Shown: in pieces, positions 9,541 through 17,483 of the stretch
Layout: every line of letters begins with the position of its first letter
How positions within the stretch are numbered: position 1 is the stretch's first letter
Assembly (NCBI GenBank): GCA_002383485.1
Contig: DFYY01000036.1
Coordinates: 30,605 to 94,604 of the forward strand
DNA: 64,000 bases
Direction: 5' to 3'
DNA from: Bacteroidales bacterium UBA4070
Lineage (GTDB): Bacteria > Bacteroidota > Bacteroidia > Bacteroidales > VadinHA17
Program-made: the position numbers and the translations under genes
Notes under the pieces: model-generated
What the model was told of the DNA's origin: nothing
Seen by the model: the letters and a program-made list of their open reading frames with translations, nothing else
Databases searched by the model: none

Positions 9541-10011
9541 ATGGCGGAATTTGTTTATGTCACAGAGGAGGGCCTTCAGAAGATGAAGGAGGAGCTTGAT
9601 ACGCTCCGGAATGAGAGGCCTGTAATGGCAAGAATGATTGCGGATGCGCGCGATAAGGGAGACCTTACCGAGAATGCCGAGTATTCAGCCGCAAAAGAGG
9701 CTCAGGGAATGCTGGAGATGAAAATAGCCCGTCTTGAGGATCAGGTGGCCAGAGCACGCATCATAGACGGCTCAAGGATAAATACAATATCAGTGCAGAT
9801 CCTGAATAAGGTAAGGATCCTCAACAAGACCAGCGGCCTTGTAATGGAATATCAGCTGGTGCCGGAAGGCGAGGCTAACCTGAGGGAGGGCAAGATAGCT
9901 GCCACTTCCCCGATAGCACAGGGAATAATGGGTAAAAAGGTGGGGGATGTGGTGCAGGTGAAGGTACCTGCCGGTGTCATTCCATTTGAGATAGTTGAGA
10001 TTTCAATCTGA
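9541..10011 (+). CDS. greA: Transcription elongation factor GreA
   Basis: GreA (156 residues from ATG 9541) rescues backtracked RNA polymerase by stimulating transcript cleavage. The N-terminal coiled coil (about residues 1-75) carries the acidic tip in ARDKGDLTENAEYSAAKEAQ, the family hallmark. The C-terminal FKBP-like domain ends with SPIAQGIMGKKVGD. A longer start at 9520 adds seven residues not conserved in the family, so I prefer 9541. It has its own promoter and is followed 13 bases later by the HIT protein, probably as a two-gene operon ending at the terminator near 10460. Confidence 0.96.
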   Translation: MAEFVYVTEEGLQKMKEELDTLRNERPVMARMIADARDKGDLTENAEYSAAKEAQGMLEMKIARLEDQVARARIIDGSRINTISVQILNKVRILNKTSGLVMEYQLVPEGEANLREGKIAATSPIAQGIMGKKVGDVVQVKVPAGVIPFEIVEISI

Positions 10012-10024
10012 AAACTTAATAACC

Positions 10025-10423
10025 ATGGCATCAGTCTTTACTCGCATTATCAACGGAGAGATCCCCTGTTACAGGGTTGCCGAGGATGACAGGTACATTG
10101 CATTCCTTGACGTCAGACCGCTCAAGGCGGGTCATACGCTCGTGGTCCCTAAACATGAGGTGGACTATATCTTTGACCTGGATGAGGATACCCTTGCCGG
10201 AATGATGCTCTTCGCTCAGAAGGTTGCAAAGGCAATGAAGCAGGTAATCGAGTGCAACAGGATAGGAATCGCCGTTCTGGGCCTGGAAGTGCCTCATGCC
10301 CACATTCATCTTATCCCTATCAGCAAGGAGGGCGATATGCTCTTCACAAACCCCCGGGTCTCCCTGACGCCGCAGGAGAACGAAGCTCTGGCCAGGGAAA
10401 TAGCAGGGCATGTGAGACTCTGA
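10025..10423 (+). CDS. HIT family nucleotide-binding hydrolase
   Basis: This 132-residue histidine-triad protein begins MASVFTRIINGEIPCYRV at ATG 10025. The triad motif HAHIHLIPI is near residues 95-103, and LDVRPLKAGHTLVVPK is the usual upstream segment. HIT proteins of this branch hydrolyse nucleoside phosphoramidates or dinucleotides; the substrate here is not known. An upstream start at 9995 would overlap greA and add non-conserved residues. The gene follows greA by 13 bases and is closed by a strong terminator. Confidence 0.92.
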   Translation: MASVFTRIINGEIPCYRVAEDDRYIAFLDVRPLKAGHTLVVPKHEVDYIFDLDEDTLAGMMLFAQKVAKAMKQVIECNRIGIAVLGLEVPHAHIHLIPISKEGDMLFTNPRVSLTPQENEALAREIAGHVRL

Positions 10424-10440
10424 TCACTTAATGAAATAAA

Positions 10441-10473
10441 AAAAAAGCTCCTGTCATTGACCGGAGCTTTTTT
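10441..10473. terminator. Bidirectional intrinsic terminator
   Basis: A GCTCC/GGAGC core stem (10447-10451 with 10463-10467) is flanked by A6 on the left and T6 on the right, so it should end the greA-HIT transcript and the minus-strand Cys-rich gene converging from the right. Confidence 0.8.
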
Positions 10474-10489
10474 GTATCAGCAATTTTTC

Positions 10490-10807
10490 TTACTTCTTGC
10501 CAGCGCAGCATGGTGCAGCGGCAGCGGTACCTTCCTTTGCCGGAACAACCTCACCCTTCTTGTCGCCGCATTCTGCAGCTGAAGGACACTTGGAGCAATC
10601 TGTGCCTTTGGTGGTAGTGGTGGCGGCTTTCTTGCATGCATCAGCTGTTGAGCCGCATACGTCACACTTACTGTCATTGTTCTTATCGACAAAGGTACAA
10701 TCACTCTTTGTGGGCTTCTTTTCCTTGTCGGTAGTCTGAGCATAGACCCCTGCAGCCATCACCATCATCGCGATGAGAATAAGGCTGCTAATCATCCATT
10801 TCTTCAT
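10490..10807 (-). CDS. Small exported Cys-rich protein with an EF-hand-like loop
   Basis: This 105-residue protein is taken from ATG 10805-10807, which starts a clear signal peptide (MKKWMISSLILIAMMVMAAG, cleavage after VYA near residue 23). The mature part has the loop DKNNDSKCDVCG, an EF-hand or dockerin-like Asp/Asn pattern fused to a CxxC, then CKK, CSKCPSAAECG and a terminal CC. Eight cysteines in about 80 residues suggest metal binding or disulfides. No family name can be given. It is divergent from comF and shares the terminator at 10441-10473 with the HIT gene. Confidence 0.7.
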   Translation of the reverse strand: MKKWMISSLILIAMMVMAAGVYAQTTDKEKKPTKSDCTFVDKNNDSKCDVCGSTADACKKAATTTTKGTDCSKCPSAAECGDKKGEVVPAKEGTAAAAPCCAGKK

Positions 10808-10916
10808 ACAAATAGTTAATTGGTTTTTTAATAACGCCGGCAATATAGGAAAGTTTTGCTTATTTCATAAAAATGGTGGCATTTATCATAACTTTACGTG
10901 TGTCTCGTACTGCCAG

Positions 10917-11627
10917 GTGTCAGGTATTAAAGATATTGCGGACGATTTTCTGAGCCTTTTTCTGCCACGTCCATGTCTCTCCTGCGGGGCTCATCTGGTG
11001 AGAGGGGAGGAGGTGCTCTGCACGGGCTGCCTTCTGGCAATGGCCCGTACGGATTTCCATGTCCGGCGCGGCAATATGCTCGAACAGGCATTCTGGGGAA
11101 GATGCGTGGTGGAGAGGGCTGCCGCCTTCTCGGTATATAACCGCGGCAGCCGGATCAGGAAACTGATCCACCTCCTCAAGTACCAGGGGAGAGAGGATGT
11201 GGGAAGGATGCTTGGCAGGCTCTATGGTGCTGTCCTGGCTGGCAGCGGCTTCATGGACGGGATAGACATGTTGGTGCCGGTGCCGCTTGATCCTGCCAGG
11301 GAGCGCAGGCGCGGATACAACCAGAGCCGTTGCATAGCTGACGGTCTGGCTGAACATAGCAGGCTTCCAGTCAGAAGTGACATTCTGTACCGTACAGGTA
11401 AATCGGGCTCGCAGACAAGAAGAGGCCGGTATGAAAGATGGGAAAATGTTGAGGGTCTGTTTGCGGTCAGAAAACAGGCTGAGATACACGGCAGGCATCT
11501 GCTGGTGGTTGATGATGTAATTACAACCGGCTCAACAATAGAGGCCTGTGTCAATGCACTGCATGACGCAGGTGAGGTGAGTGTAAGTGTGGCGGCCCTG
11601 GCAGTGTCCCAGAAGCTTACTCTTTGA
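10917..11627 (+). CDS. comF: ComF family phosphoribosyltransferase-like protein
   Basis: About 236 residues. The N-terminus has a four-cysteine zinc ribbon (CLSCGAHLVRGEEVLCTGC). The C-terminal type I phosphoribosyltransferase domain has the PRPP loop VVDDVITTGSTIEAC, and RRRGYNQSR is the usual family segment. ComF relatives take part in DNA uptake in competent bacteria; in Bacteroidota the role is not settled. The start is uncertain. The frame is open to a Met at 10773, but that would overlap the divergent Cys-rich gene and add about 48 non-conserved residues. GTG at 10917, shortly before the zinc ribbon, is the best candidate. The gene converges on ruvC, overlapping its end by 11 bases. Confidence 0.85.
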   Translation: MSGIKDIADDFLSLFLPRPCLSCGAHLVRGEEVLCTGCLLAMARTDFHVRRGNMLEQAFWGRCVVERAAAFSVYNRGSRIRKLIHLLKYQGREDVGRMLGRLYGAVLAGSGFMDGIDMLVPVPLDPARERRRGYNQSRCIADGLAEHSRLPVRSDILYRTGKSGSQTRRGRYERWENVEGLFAVRKQAEIHGRHLLVVDDVITTGSTIEACVNALHDAGEVSVSVAALAVSQKLTL

Positions 11628-12180
11628 TCCTGTCTCTGTTCTTCTTTATGAAGTCAGACCAGTTGTGGTAATCCTTCGAAGCAGCCGGCTTGCCGCTCTG
11701 GTAAAAATGACAGAGAGCGGCGCCCAGCGCATCGGTGGCGTCAAGCACCATCGACTCGCTCCGGAATTCAAGAATAGTCTTCAGCATCGTGGCTACCTGC
11801 GCCTTGCTGGCCTGCCCGCGGCCGGTAATTGACATCTTGATCATTCTCGGGGCATATTCAAACACCGGCAGATCACGGTATAGCGCCGCTGCTATTGCGG
11901 CACCCTGTGCACGCCCCAGCTTGAGCATGCTCTGTACATTCTTCCCGAAGAAAGGAGCCTCTATGGCAAACTCATCCGGGTGGTGAAGGTCAATGAGCCC
12001 GAGAGTCTGCTCAAAAATGGTGCGGATCTTACGGAAATGATCATCCTGCTTGCGAAGGTCAATGATGCCAAGCGTTATGAGCGAGGGACTTCTTCCGGTA
12101 ACACTTATCAGACCGTAACCGGTCACAGTGGTGCCGGGGTCAATCCCCAGAATAATACGCTCAGACCGCTGCTCCTTCAC
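11617..12180 (-). CDS. ruvC: Crossover junction endodeoxyribonuclease RuvC
   Basis: RuvC (187 residues) cuts Holliday junctions during recombination. Seen: ILGIDPGTTVTGYG with the first catalytic Asp, FAIEAPFFGKN with the catalytic Glu, and DATDALGAALCHF with the C-terminal acidic pair. The start is GTG at 12178-12180. It overlaps the TGA of the upstream protease gene as GTGA, which implies translational coupling. A longer frame reaches 12243 but lies inside the protease gene and adds unconserved residues. No ruvA or ruvB is nearby. Confidence 0.93.
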   Translation of the reverse strand: MKEQRSERIILGIDPGTTVTGYGLISVTGRSPSLITLGIIDLRKQDDHFRKIRTIFEQTLGLIDLHHPDEFAIEAPFFGKNVQSMLKLGRAQGAAIAAALYRDLPVFEYAPRMIKMSITGRGQASKAQVATMLKTILEFRSESMVLDATDALGAALCHFYQSGKPAASKDYHNWSDFIKKNRDRIKE

Positions 12181-13514
12181 TTCATGAACGGTTGCGGCGG
12201 AGCCATGAAGAGCTCTGTAGGCAGCTGATTCCCCTCTGACCATACGCGGTTTCGCCTGACCGGCAGTGCGGGAGCTGATTTTGTTCCTTCCAGTACACCT
12301 ATGGCTGCCTTCAGCGATGCCTCCTCTGGATCACCGAAATCCCTTGTTATGTCATCAGCAGCTTTTACATCAGGCAGGATGCCATCATAGAACCGTCCCT
12401 GATCCTGCGCGTTCAGGTACTCGAAGGTGATGGGAGCAAAGACATATTCATAATCGGGTTCCGGATCACTCTGTGACGGGAAGGGGAAACCCCAGATATT
12501 CATCCCGGCTGGTTTGCCGTGGGTAGTGTCACCCACAATCTTGACATCGACATAAGGCCTAAGGCTGTTTATTACCACCTCGCTGGCCGAGGCCGAACTG
12601 CGGGTGGTGATGAAGACAACCCGGTCAAGGCCAAGCGGGCTCGGCGTCCTGACGAAATTATAACTCTCATTCCATTCCGGTCCCACGAGATTGTTGTAAA
12701 TCAACTTGTAACAGACTTTCGTGGTGTCATTCCATGTCAGAACAAGACTTGACAGCTGCTGTGCTATATCCATGTAACCGCCGGTATTGTAACGTAGGTC
12801 GATGATAAGATCCGTGACATTGTCAGCCTTGAACTGTTCAAAGGCGTCATTCAGTTCCTGCTCTGACGGCTCGATAAAGGTTTCGAAAGCCAGGTAACCG
12901 GTCTTGCCACCCGCAAGGTCAAGTGTTTTTGCCGCAGTAACTGAGTTGATGGTGAAACTCGATTTGGTGGAGTTGTAAGTCACCTCCGTTCCGTCAGGCT
13001 TTTGAAACTTGAACTTGTTGGTCACCCCTGCCGTTGAAGGACCCATGAGGTTATTGTATGCCGTGTTGTCGCCTGAGATGAAAATGGGCGCAACGGGAGT
13101 GTCATTTATCTCTTTGACAATCCATCCTCTCCTGACCCCCTGGGGCCACAGATCGGATCCTTCGTACAGGGTAACCACCCTGACATTGTTTGCCTGGTCA
13201 AGGCTCATCCTGATCCCGTGACCAACAAAGCTTCCCTGCATTGACGCCATAAAGCTTTCATAATCCGCGACAAAGCTCCATGGGTCTCTCTGCTTGTACC
13301 TGAGCGCTTCGAGGATCTCCTCAGGACTGTCATAATCAGAGACTTTTACCGTAGGCATCGTATTATACCAGAGATACACATACTTCATGAGATCATAGAG
13401 TCCGTCACGGGCTCTCTCCTCCATTGTATATTCATCAACCGGATCCGGCGGATCCTTCTTGCATCCCATGAGCGCAGTGATCAACAGGAGTGATATGATA
13501 GTTATCTTTTTCAT
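12177..13514 (-). CDS. S41 family C-terminal processing peptidase lipoprotein
   Basis: A 445-residue lipoprotein: the signal peptide ends in the lipobox ALMGC (Cys near residue 18), followed by KKDPPDP. A PDZ-like region (about residues 85-190) precedes the S41 core. Catalytic features are RSSASASEVV (Ser near residue 310) and VGDTTHGKPAG (Lys about 25 residues later). It should act on the periplasmic face or cell surface. The family cleaves proteins or peptides near C-termini; the target here is unknown. It forms an operon with ruvC, sharing the GTGA overlap, which is an odd partner for an envelope protease. A -7 box lies just upstream. Confidence 0.9.
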   Translation of the reverse strand: MKKITIISLLLITALMGCKKDPPDPVDEYTMEERARDGLYDLMKYVYLWYNTMPTVKVSDYDSPEEILEALRYKQRDPWSFVADYESFMASMQGSFVGHGIRMSLDQANNVRVVTLYEGSDLWPQGVRRGWIVKEINDTPVAPIFISGDNTAYNNLMGPSTAGVTNKFKFQKPDGTEVTYNSTKSSFTINSVTAAKTLDLAGGKTGYLAFETFIEPSEQELNDAFEQFKADNVTDLIIDLRYNTGGYMDIAQQLSSLVLTWNDTTKVCYKLIYNNLVGPEWNESYNFVRTPSPLGLDRVVFITTRSSASASEVVINSLRPYVDVKIVGDTTHGKPAGMNIWGFPFPSQSDPEPDYEYVFAPITFEYLNAQDQGRFYDGILPDVKAADDITRDFGDPEEASLKAAIGVLEGTKSAPALPVRRNRVWSEGNQLPTELFMAPPQPFMK

Positions 13515-13530
13515 GATTGCCTTATTTTAT

Positions 13531-13539
13531 GCAAAAGTA
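13531..13539 (-). promoter_or_regulatory. Bacteroidota -7 box before the S41 peptidase
   Basis: On the minus strand this reads TACTTTTGC, a match to TAnnTTTG, 17 bases before the S41 start codon. A TTTG about 22 bases further upstream could be the -33 element. Confidence 0.5.
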
Positions 13540-13560
13540 GCAAAAATTATGCCTGATGTT

Positions 13561-14445
13561 TCAAACCCTTGCACTCCTGTTCTGCCAGATCACGCTTGCG
13601 ATGATCAGAAGCAGTCCGGGCGGTGTAGTAAAATAGACCGGTTCGTCAATGATGAAATGCAGCAGTATCAGTGATACAAACGGTGCGAAATAGATCAGGT
13701 TGCTCACCCTGTCAGTTGTCTCGGAGAGTTGCAGGGCCTTGAGCCAGAGCCAGAAGGTGATCCCCATCTCGAAGAATCCGCAGTAGACTGATGCAGCGAT
13801 CCCTTTCTGACTTACAGGTTCGGAAAATGAGCCCGTGCCGGCCATCAGGATGAGCATATAAAATGATCCGAACAGGAAGCTTGTAAAAAGCTTTACCGAT
13901 TCGTCCCGCTTATCGCGTACGTTCAGCACGAAGTAAAGGGCCCACAACACTCCGCTGACGAGAGCAAGGATGACGCCCAGGGTGTCTGAGCGTCCCGGAT
14001 TCAGGGGTGCGCCCTGTGATGCGATGATATATACCCCGACGAGGCTCACCGCAAGGGCGATGAAGCTTCGTCCCGGTATGCGCTGACCAAGCAGCGGGAT
14101 GGAGAAAAAGACAAGGATGATGGGCCAGATCATGTTTATCGGCTGTGCCACCTGCCCCGGAAGCCTGCTGTAAGCAGTGAGCAGTATCAGATAATAGCCC
14201 ACCGGGTTGATCAGCCCGAACAGTGCAGACCACATCAGATCTCTCCGGGTGGTCTCCTTCAGCAGGCATAGCTTGCCGGTCATCAGCATGATCACAAAGA
14301 GAACGGCCGTGGAGACCAGGGTGGTGATACCCAGCATTGTCACTATGCTCAGCTCTGACAGGGCTATCTTGAAGGCTGTTGGTATTGTTCCCCAGAGCAG
14401 CACTGAGAGAGCGGCATAGATATATGCCTGCTTGCCGTGTTTCAT
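13561..14445 (-). CDS. EamA/DMT superfamily transporter
   Basis: A 294-residue inner-membrane protein with about ten hydrophobic segments in two EamA halves, beginning AALSVLLWGTIPTAFKIAL and, in the second half, VSGVLWALYFVLN. The family exports or imports small metabolites such as amino acids or nucleotide sugars; the substrate cannot be predicted. It starts five bases after the serS stop on the same strand, so it is likely the last gene of the rplU-rpmA-serS transcription unit. Confidence 0.9.
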   Translation of the reverse strand: MKHGKQAYIYAALSVLLWGTIPTAFKIALSELSIVTMLGITTLVSTAVLFVIMLMTGKLCLLKETTRRDLMWSALFGLINPVGYYLILLTAYSRLPGQVAQPINMIWPIILVFFSIPLLGQRIPGRSFIALAVSLVGVYIIASQGAPLNPGRSDTLGVILALVSGVLWALYFVLNVRDKRDESVKLFTSFLFGSFYMLILMAGTGSFSEPVSQKGIAASVYCGFFEMGITFWLWLKALQLSETTDRVSNLIYFAPFVSLILLHFIIDEPVYFTTPPGLLLIIASVIWQNRSARV

Positions 14446-14450
14446 GAGTG

Positions 14451-15725
14451 TCAGCTGATGAGGTCAAACCCGGTATAGGGTACCAGGACGGCAGGGATCT
14501 TAATTCCTTCGGGTGACTGGTTGTTTTCAAGCAGTGCTGCCACTATACGCGGTAACGCCAGTGCACTGCCGTTGAGTGTGTGGCAAAGGGTTGTCTGTTT
14601 GGCACCTTTCTCCCTGAACCGGCACCTGAGCCTGTTGGCCTGGAAGCCCTCGAAGTTGGATGTTGAACTCACCTCCAGCCAGCGCTGCTGTGCTGCAGAC
14701 CATACCTCGAAGTCATATGTCATGGCTGAGGTGAACGACATGTCTCCCCCGCATAGCCTTACAATGCGGTAGGGCAGTTCAAGCTTCGCAAGCAGACTCT
14801 CCACGTGTTTCACCATCTCCTCCAGTGCCTCATATGACTTGTCAGGATGGGCAATCTGCACTATCTCAACCTTGTCGAACTGATGCAGCCTGTTGAGACC
14901 CCTGACATGCGCGCCCCATGATCCTGCCTCGCGACGGAAACAGGGGGTGTATCCCACGTTCTTCACCGGAAGCTCGGCAGCATCAAGGATCACATCACGG
15001 TAAATATTAGTAATAGGTACCTCTGCAGTAGGAATCATATACAGATTGTCTATGCCGACATGGTACATCTGCCCTTCCTTGTCAGGGATCTGACCCGTAC
15101 CAAAGCCCGAATCCTCATTGACAACGATGGGTGGTTCTATCTCGCGGTATCCGGCCCTGCCTCCCTCATCAAGGAAGAAGTTGATCAGCGCCCTCTGGAG
15201 CCTCGCCCCCTTTCCTTTGTAGACCGGGAACCCGGCACCTGTTATCTTGATGCCAAGGTCGAAGTCAATGATATCATATTTCTTTATAAGATCCCAGTGG
15301 GGTACGGCTCCTCCGTGCAACTGCGGGATCTCTCCGCCGCTGCGGACTATGACGTTATCTTCCGCGCTCTTCCCCGGTGCAACCATCTGATGTGGCAGGT
15401 TCGGCAGCTTCACCAGCTCGGCCTGCATCTGCCCGGTGACCTCCTCAAGAGTGTCGGCAAGCTGCTTCTGCTTATCCTTCATCGCACCTATGCCAATGCG
15501 TGCTGACTCAGCTTCAGCCTTCCTGCCCTCCTTCATCATGGCGCCTATCTCACGCGAGAGACTGTTCAGCCCGGCCTGGATTGAGTCGCTCTCAGTCTGT
15601 AGCTCCCTGCGACGACGATCGAGATCAAGGACAAGAGCGACTGTCGCGGTTGCATCGAAATTTTTGACTTTCAGCCTCTCGATCACAAATGAAGACTGCT
15701 CACGGATCAGATTGATGGTTAACAT
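14451..15725 (-). CDS. serS: Seryl-tRNA synthetase
   Basis: This 424-residue class II synthetase charges tRNA-Ser. The N-terminal long coiled coil (about residues 28-100, DRRRRELQTESDSIQ onward) contacts the tRNA arm. The catalytic domain has FRREAGSWGAHVRGLNRLHQF (motif 2 region) and the motif 3 segment NGSALALPRIVAALLEN. Length and the MLTINLIRE start are typical. A long terminator-like hairpin lies between rpmA and serS, so serS may need read-through or its own promoter; a -7-like TAATTTTAC lies near 15753-15761 on the minus strand. Confidence 0.97.
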   Translation of the reverse strand: MLTINLIREQSSFVIERLKVKNFDATATVALVLDLDRRRRELQTESDSIQAGLNSLSREIGAMMKEGRKAEAESARIGIGAMKDKQKQLADTLEEVTGQMQAELVKLPNLPHQMVAPGKSAEDNVIVRSGGEIPQLHGGAVPHWDLIKKYDIIDFDLGIKITGAGFPVYKGKGARLQRALINFFLDEGGRAGYREIEPPIVVNEDSGFGTGQIPDKEGQMYHVGIDNLYMIPTAEVPITNIYRDVILDAAELPVKNVGYTPCFRREAGSWGAHVRGLNRLHQFDKVEIVQIAHPDKSYEALEEMVKHVESLLAKLELPYRIVRLCGGDMSFTSAMTYDFEVWSAAQQRWLEVSSTSNFEGFQANRLRCRFREKGAKQTTLCHTLNGSALALPRIVAALLENNQSPEGIKIPAVLVPYTGFDLIS

Positions 15726-15759
15726 AACAAATGGGTTTTTGTAAAAGGTGGGGTAAAAT

Positions 15760-15808
15760 TAAAACAAAAACTCCTGAAAAGTTGCGCATAAGCGTAATTT
15801 TCAGGAGT
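15760..15808 (-). terminator. Long-stem intrinsic terminator between rpmA and serS
   Basis: An 11-bp perfect stem (15770-15780 with 15798-15808) encloses an inner near-palindrome. On the minus strand it is followed by TTTTTGTTTT. It should reduce transcription from the ribosomal protein genes into serS. Confidence 0.75.
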
Positions 15809-15830
15809 CCTGTAAGGTTGTGATACTATT

Positions 15831-16091
15831 TTATTCTGCTGAGGGCTTAACCGAAACGTAAGATTTGTTGTCTCTTTTCTTTCTGAACTCAATGGTGCCG
15901 TCAACGAGGGCAAAGAGAGTATGATCCTTCCCCATTCCCACGTTGTCACCGGGGTTATGAGTGGTTCCGCGCTGGCGTACGATGATGCTGCCTGCCTTAA
16001 CTGCCTGTCCTCCGAAGAGCTTGACACCAAGCCTTTTGCTTTCTGAGTCGCGGCCGTTACGTGAACTGCCTACACCTTTCTTGTGTGCCAT
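15831..16091 (-). CDS. rpmA: 50S ribosomal protein L27
   Basis: L27 (86 residues) sits near the peptidyl transferase centre of the large subunit. The N-terminus MAHKKGVGSSRNGRDS and VKLFGGQAVKAGSIIVRQRGT (split by the usual loops) are diagnostic. No N-terminal cleavable extension of the Firmicutes kind is present. It follows rplU by 29 bases and is followed by a terminator. Confidence 0.98.
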   Translation of the reverse strand: MAHKKGVGSSRNGRDSESKRLGVKLFGGQAVKAGSIIVRQRGTTHNPGDNVGMGKDHTLFALVDGTIEFRKKRDNKSYVSVKPSAE

Positions 16092-16120
16092 ATCTTTGTC
16101 TTTTTACTGTTTATCGGTTA

Positions 16121-16621
16121 TTACTTATCCGTTTTTTTGGTGCTCTTTGCGGGTGCCTTTTTTACGGTCTCCTTTTTTTCAGCAGCTGCCTTGGGGGCGG
16201 CAGTCTTCCTTGCAGGAGCCTTCTTCACTTCAGCCTTTGCCTCTTCGGCAACGGGCGCTTCAGTTACTTTCTTTTCAGCCCTGGGTGCTGCTTTCTTCTT
16301 TTCTTCTCCGGCGGAACCGATGCTCAATACCTCTATCTGGGTAAAGTCCTGACGGTGACCGCTTCTCTTCTGATAGCCTTTTCTTCTCTTCTTCTTGAAG
16401 ATAATGACCTTGTCACCTCTTACATGGGCAAGGACCTTGCCTTCAACCACGGTGTCAGCGATGACCGGTTCCCCTATGGTGACAGCTCCGTCATTATCCA
16501 GCAGGAGAACTTTTTCAAAACTTACATTATCGCCTTCAGCTGCGTCGAGCCGGTGAACGAAGATCTTCCTTCCTTCTTCGACTTTGAACTGCTGACCGGC
16601 AATTTCTACGATTGCGTACAT
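16121..16621 (-). CDS. rplU: 50S ribosomal protein L21 with Lys/Ala-rich C-terminal tail
   Basis: The first 103 or so residues are a normal L21 (MYAIVEIAGQQFKVEEG, then KRRKGYQKRSGHRQ). The start is the Met at 16619-16621; a longer open frame to 16717 runs through the promoter region and is not used. The protein continues for about 60 extra residues of low-complexity sequence rich in Lys, Ala, Glu and Pro, with repeated KKAPA-type segments (EVKKAPARKTAAP, VKKAPAKSTKK). The tail may be disordered and contact rRNA; this is inference. rpmA follows, as in most bacteria. Confidence 0.95.
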   Translation of the reverse strand: MYAIVEIAGQQFKVEEGRKIFVHRLDAAEGDNVSFEKVLLLDNDGAVTIGEPVIADTVVEGKVLAHVRGDKVIIFKKKRRKGYQKRSGHRQDFTQIEVLSIGSAGEEKKKAAPRAEKKVTEAPVAEEAKAEVKKAPARKTAAPKAAAEKKETVKKAPAKSTKKTDK

Positions 16622-16713
16622 TTTCAATCTCTCTTTTGTTACTCCGTGAGGCGGACATGCTCCTCTGTGCATGACTCTTCTGCAGGCCCCGCCGGATCTC
16701 TGTTTTTCGGACT

Positions 16714-16744
16714 GCAAAGATATAAAAATTAACTTATTTGCAAA
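16714..16744 (-). promoter_or_regulatory. Bacteroidota promoter for rplU-rpmA
   Basis: Minus strand: TTTG (16741-16744), an 18-base spacer, then TATCTTTGC (16714-16722), about 93 bases before the L21 start. Confidence 0.7.
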
Positions 16745-16820
16745 CCGGTCCGATTAATTTATCAGTATCTTACTGTGGATAAAAATTTCCCCGCTGCGGG
16801 TCTTGAAGAGTCTTATTATT

Positions 16821-16828
16821 TATATTTG
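16821..16828 (+). promoter_or_regulatory. Bacteroidota -7 box before the DUF151 gene
   Basis: TATATTTG matches TAnnTTTG, 37 bases before ATG 16865, in the spacer divergent from rplU. Confidence 0.6.
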
Positions 16829-16864
16829 TCGTATCGGCCTGTCAGGCAGTAAACCTGGAATAAT

Positions 16865-17470
16865 ATGCAGAATAAGCTTATTCGTCTGAAAGTCATAGGC
16901 ATATCTTACAGCCAGACTCAGTCCGGCGCCTATGCCCTCATACTGGCGGAGGAAAACGGAGAACGTCGCATACCCATCATTATTGGCGGGTTCGAGGCTC
17001 AGGCCATTGTCATCAAGCTCGAGAACCTGGAGCCTCCACGGCCACTCACACATGACCTCTTCAGAAGCTTCGCGGAAGCCTGTGGTGTAACCGTGGAGCA
17101 GGTGCTTATCAATAAGCTTCGCGAAGGCATATTCTATTCCGAGATCCTGTGTACTGACGGTGAGAAAAGGTTCAGGATCGACTCCCGCACGTCGGATGCC
17201 GTGGCGCTGGCTCTCAGATTTGAATGCCCGATCTTTATCGATCCCCAGATACTCAATGAAGCCGGCATAGTGATGGGTACAACCACCGATGAGGAACAGA
17301 AGAAATCACCCGAACCGGTCACTGAAAAGAAACAGCCGGTAACCAGTGAGTACGGGGAGTTTACAGACGGTGAACTTACGGATATGCTCACCGATGCCAT
17401 TGCCCGTGAAGATTATGAACAGGCTGCAGCCATACGTGATGAGATGGCACGAAGAAAAGGACAAGGATAA
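16865..17470 (+). CDS. Bifunctional nuclease family protein (DUF151) with UvrB/UvrC motif
   Basis: A 201-residue protein. Residues about 5-135 are the DUF151/BFN domain (IPIIIGGFEAQAIVIKLE, then RIDSRTSDAVALALRF). The last 35 residues (LTDMLTDAIAREDYEQAAAIRDE) form a UvrB/UvrC-type helical hairpin. This two-domain form is usual in Bacteroidota. Plant homologues show nuclease activity; the bacterial role is not settled. It leads a likely operon, with the GH97 gene starting 13 bases after its stop. Confidence 0.88.
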   Translation: MQNKLIRLKVIGISYSQTQSGAYALILAEENGERRIPIIIGGFEAQAIVIKLENLEPPRPLTHDLFRSFAEACGVTVEQVLINKLREGIFYSEILCTDGEKRFRIDSRTSDAVALALRFECPIFIDPQILNEAGIVMGTTTDEEQKKSPEPVTEKKQPVTSEYGEFTDGELTDMLTDAIAREDYEQAAAIRDEMARRKGQG

Positions 17471-17483
17471 AACCGGAGGAGAA

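Noticed and set aside
10773..10916. N-terminal extension of comF from ATG 10773
   Set aside because: It would overlap the start of the divergent Cys-rich gene and adds residues with no family match; the GTG at 10917 is better.
12181..12243. N-terminal extension of ruvC
   Set aside because: It lies inside the S41 protease gene and the added residues do not belong to RuvC; the GTGA overlap explains the start.
13910..14530. 206-codon minus-strand frame overlapping the DMT transporter and serS
   Set aside because: Shifted frame of the transporter gene with no hydrophobic or conserved pattern.
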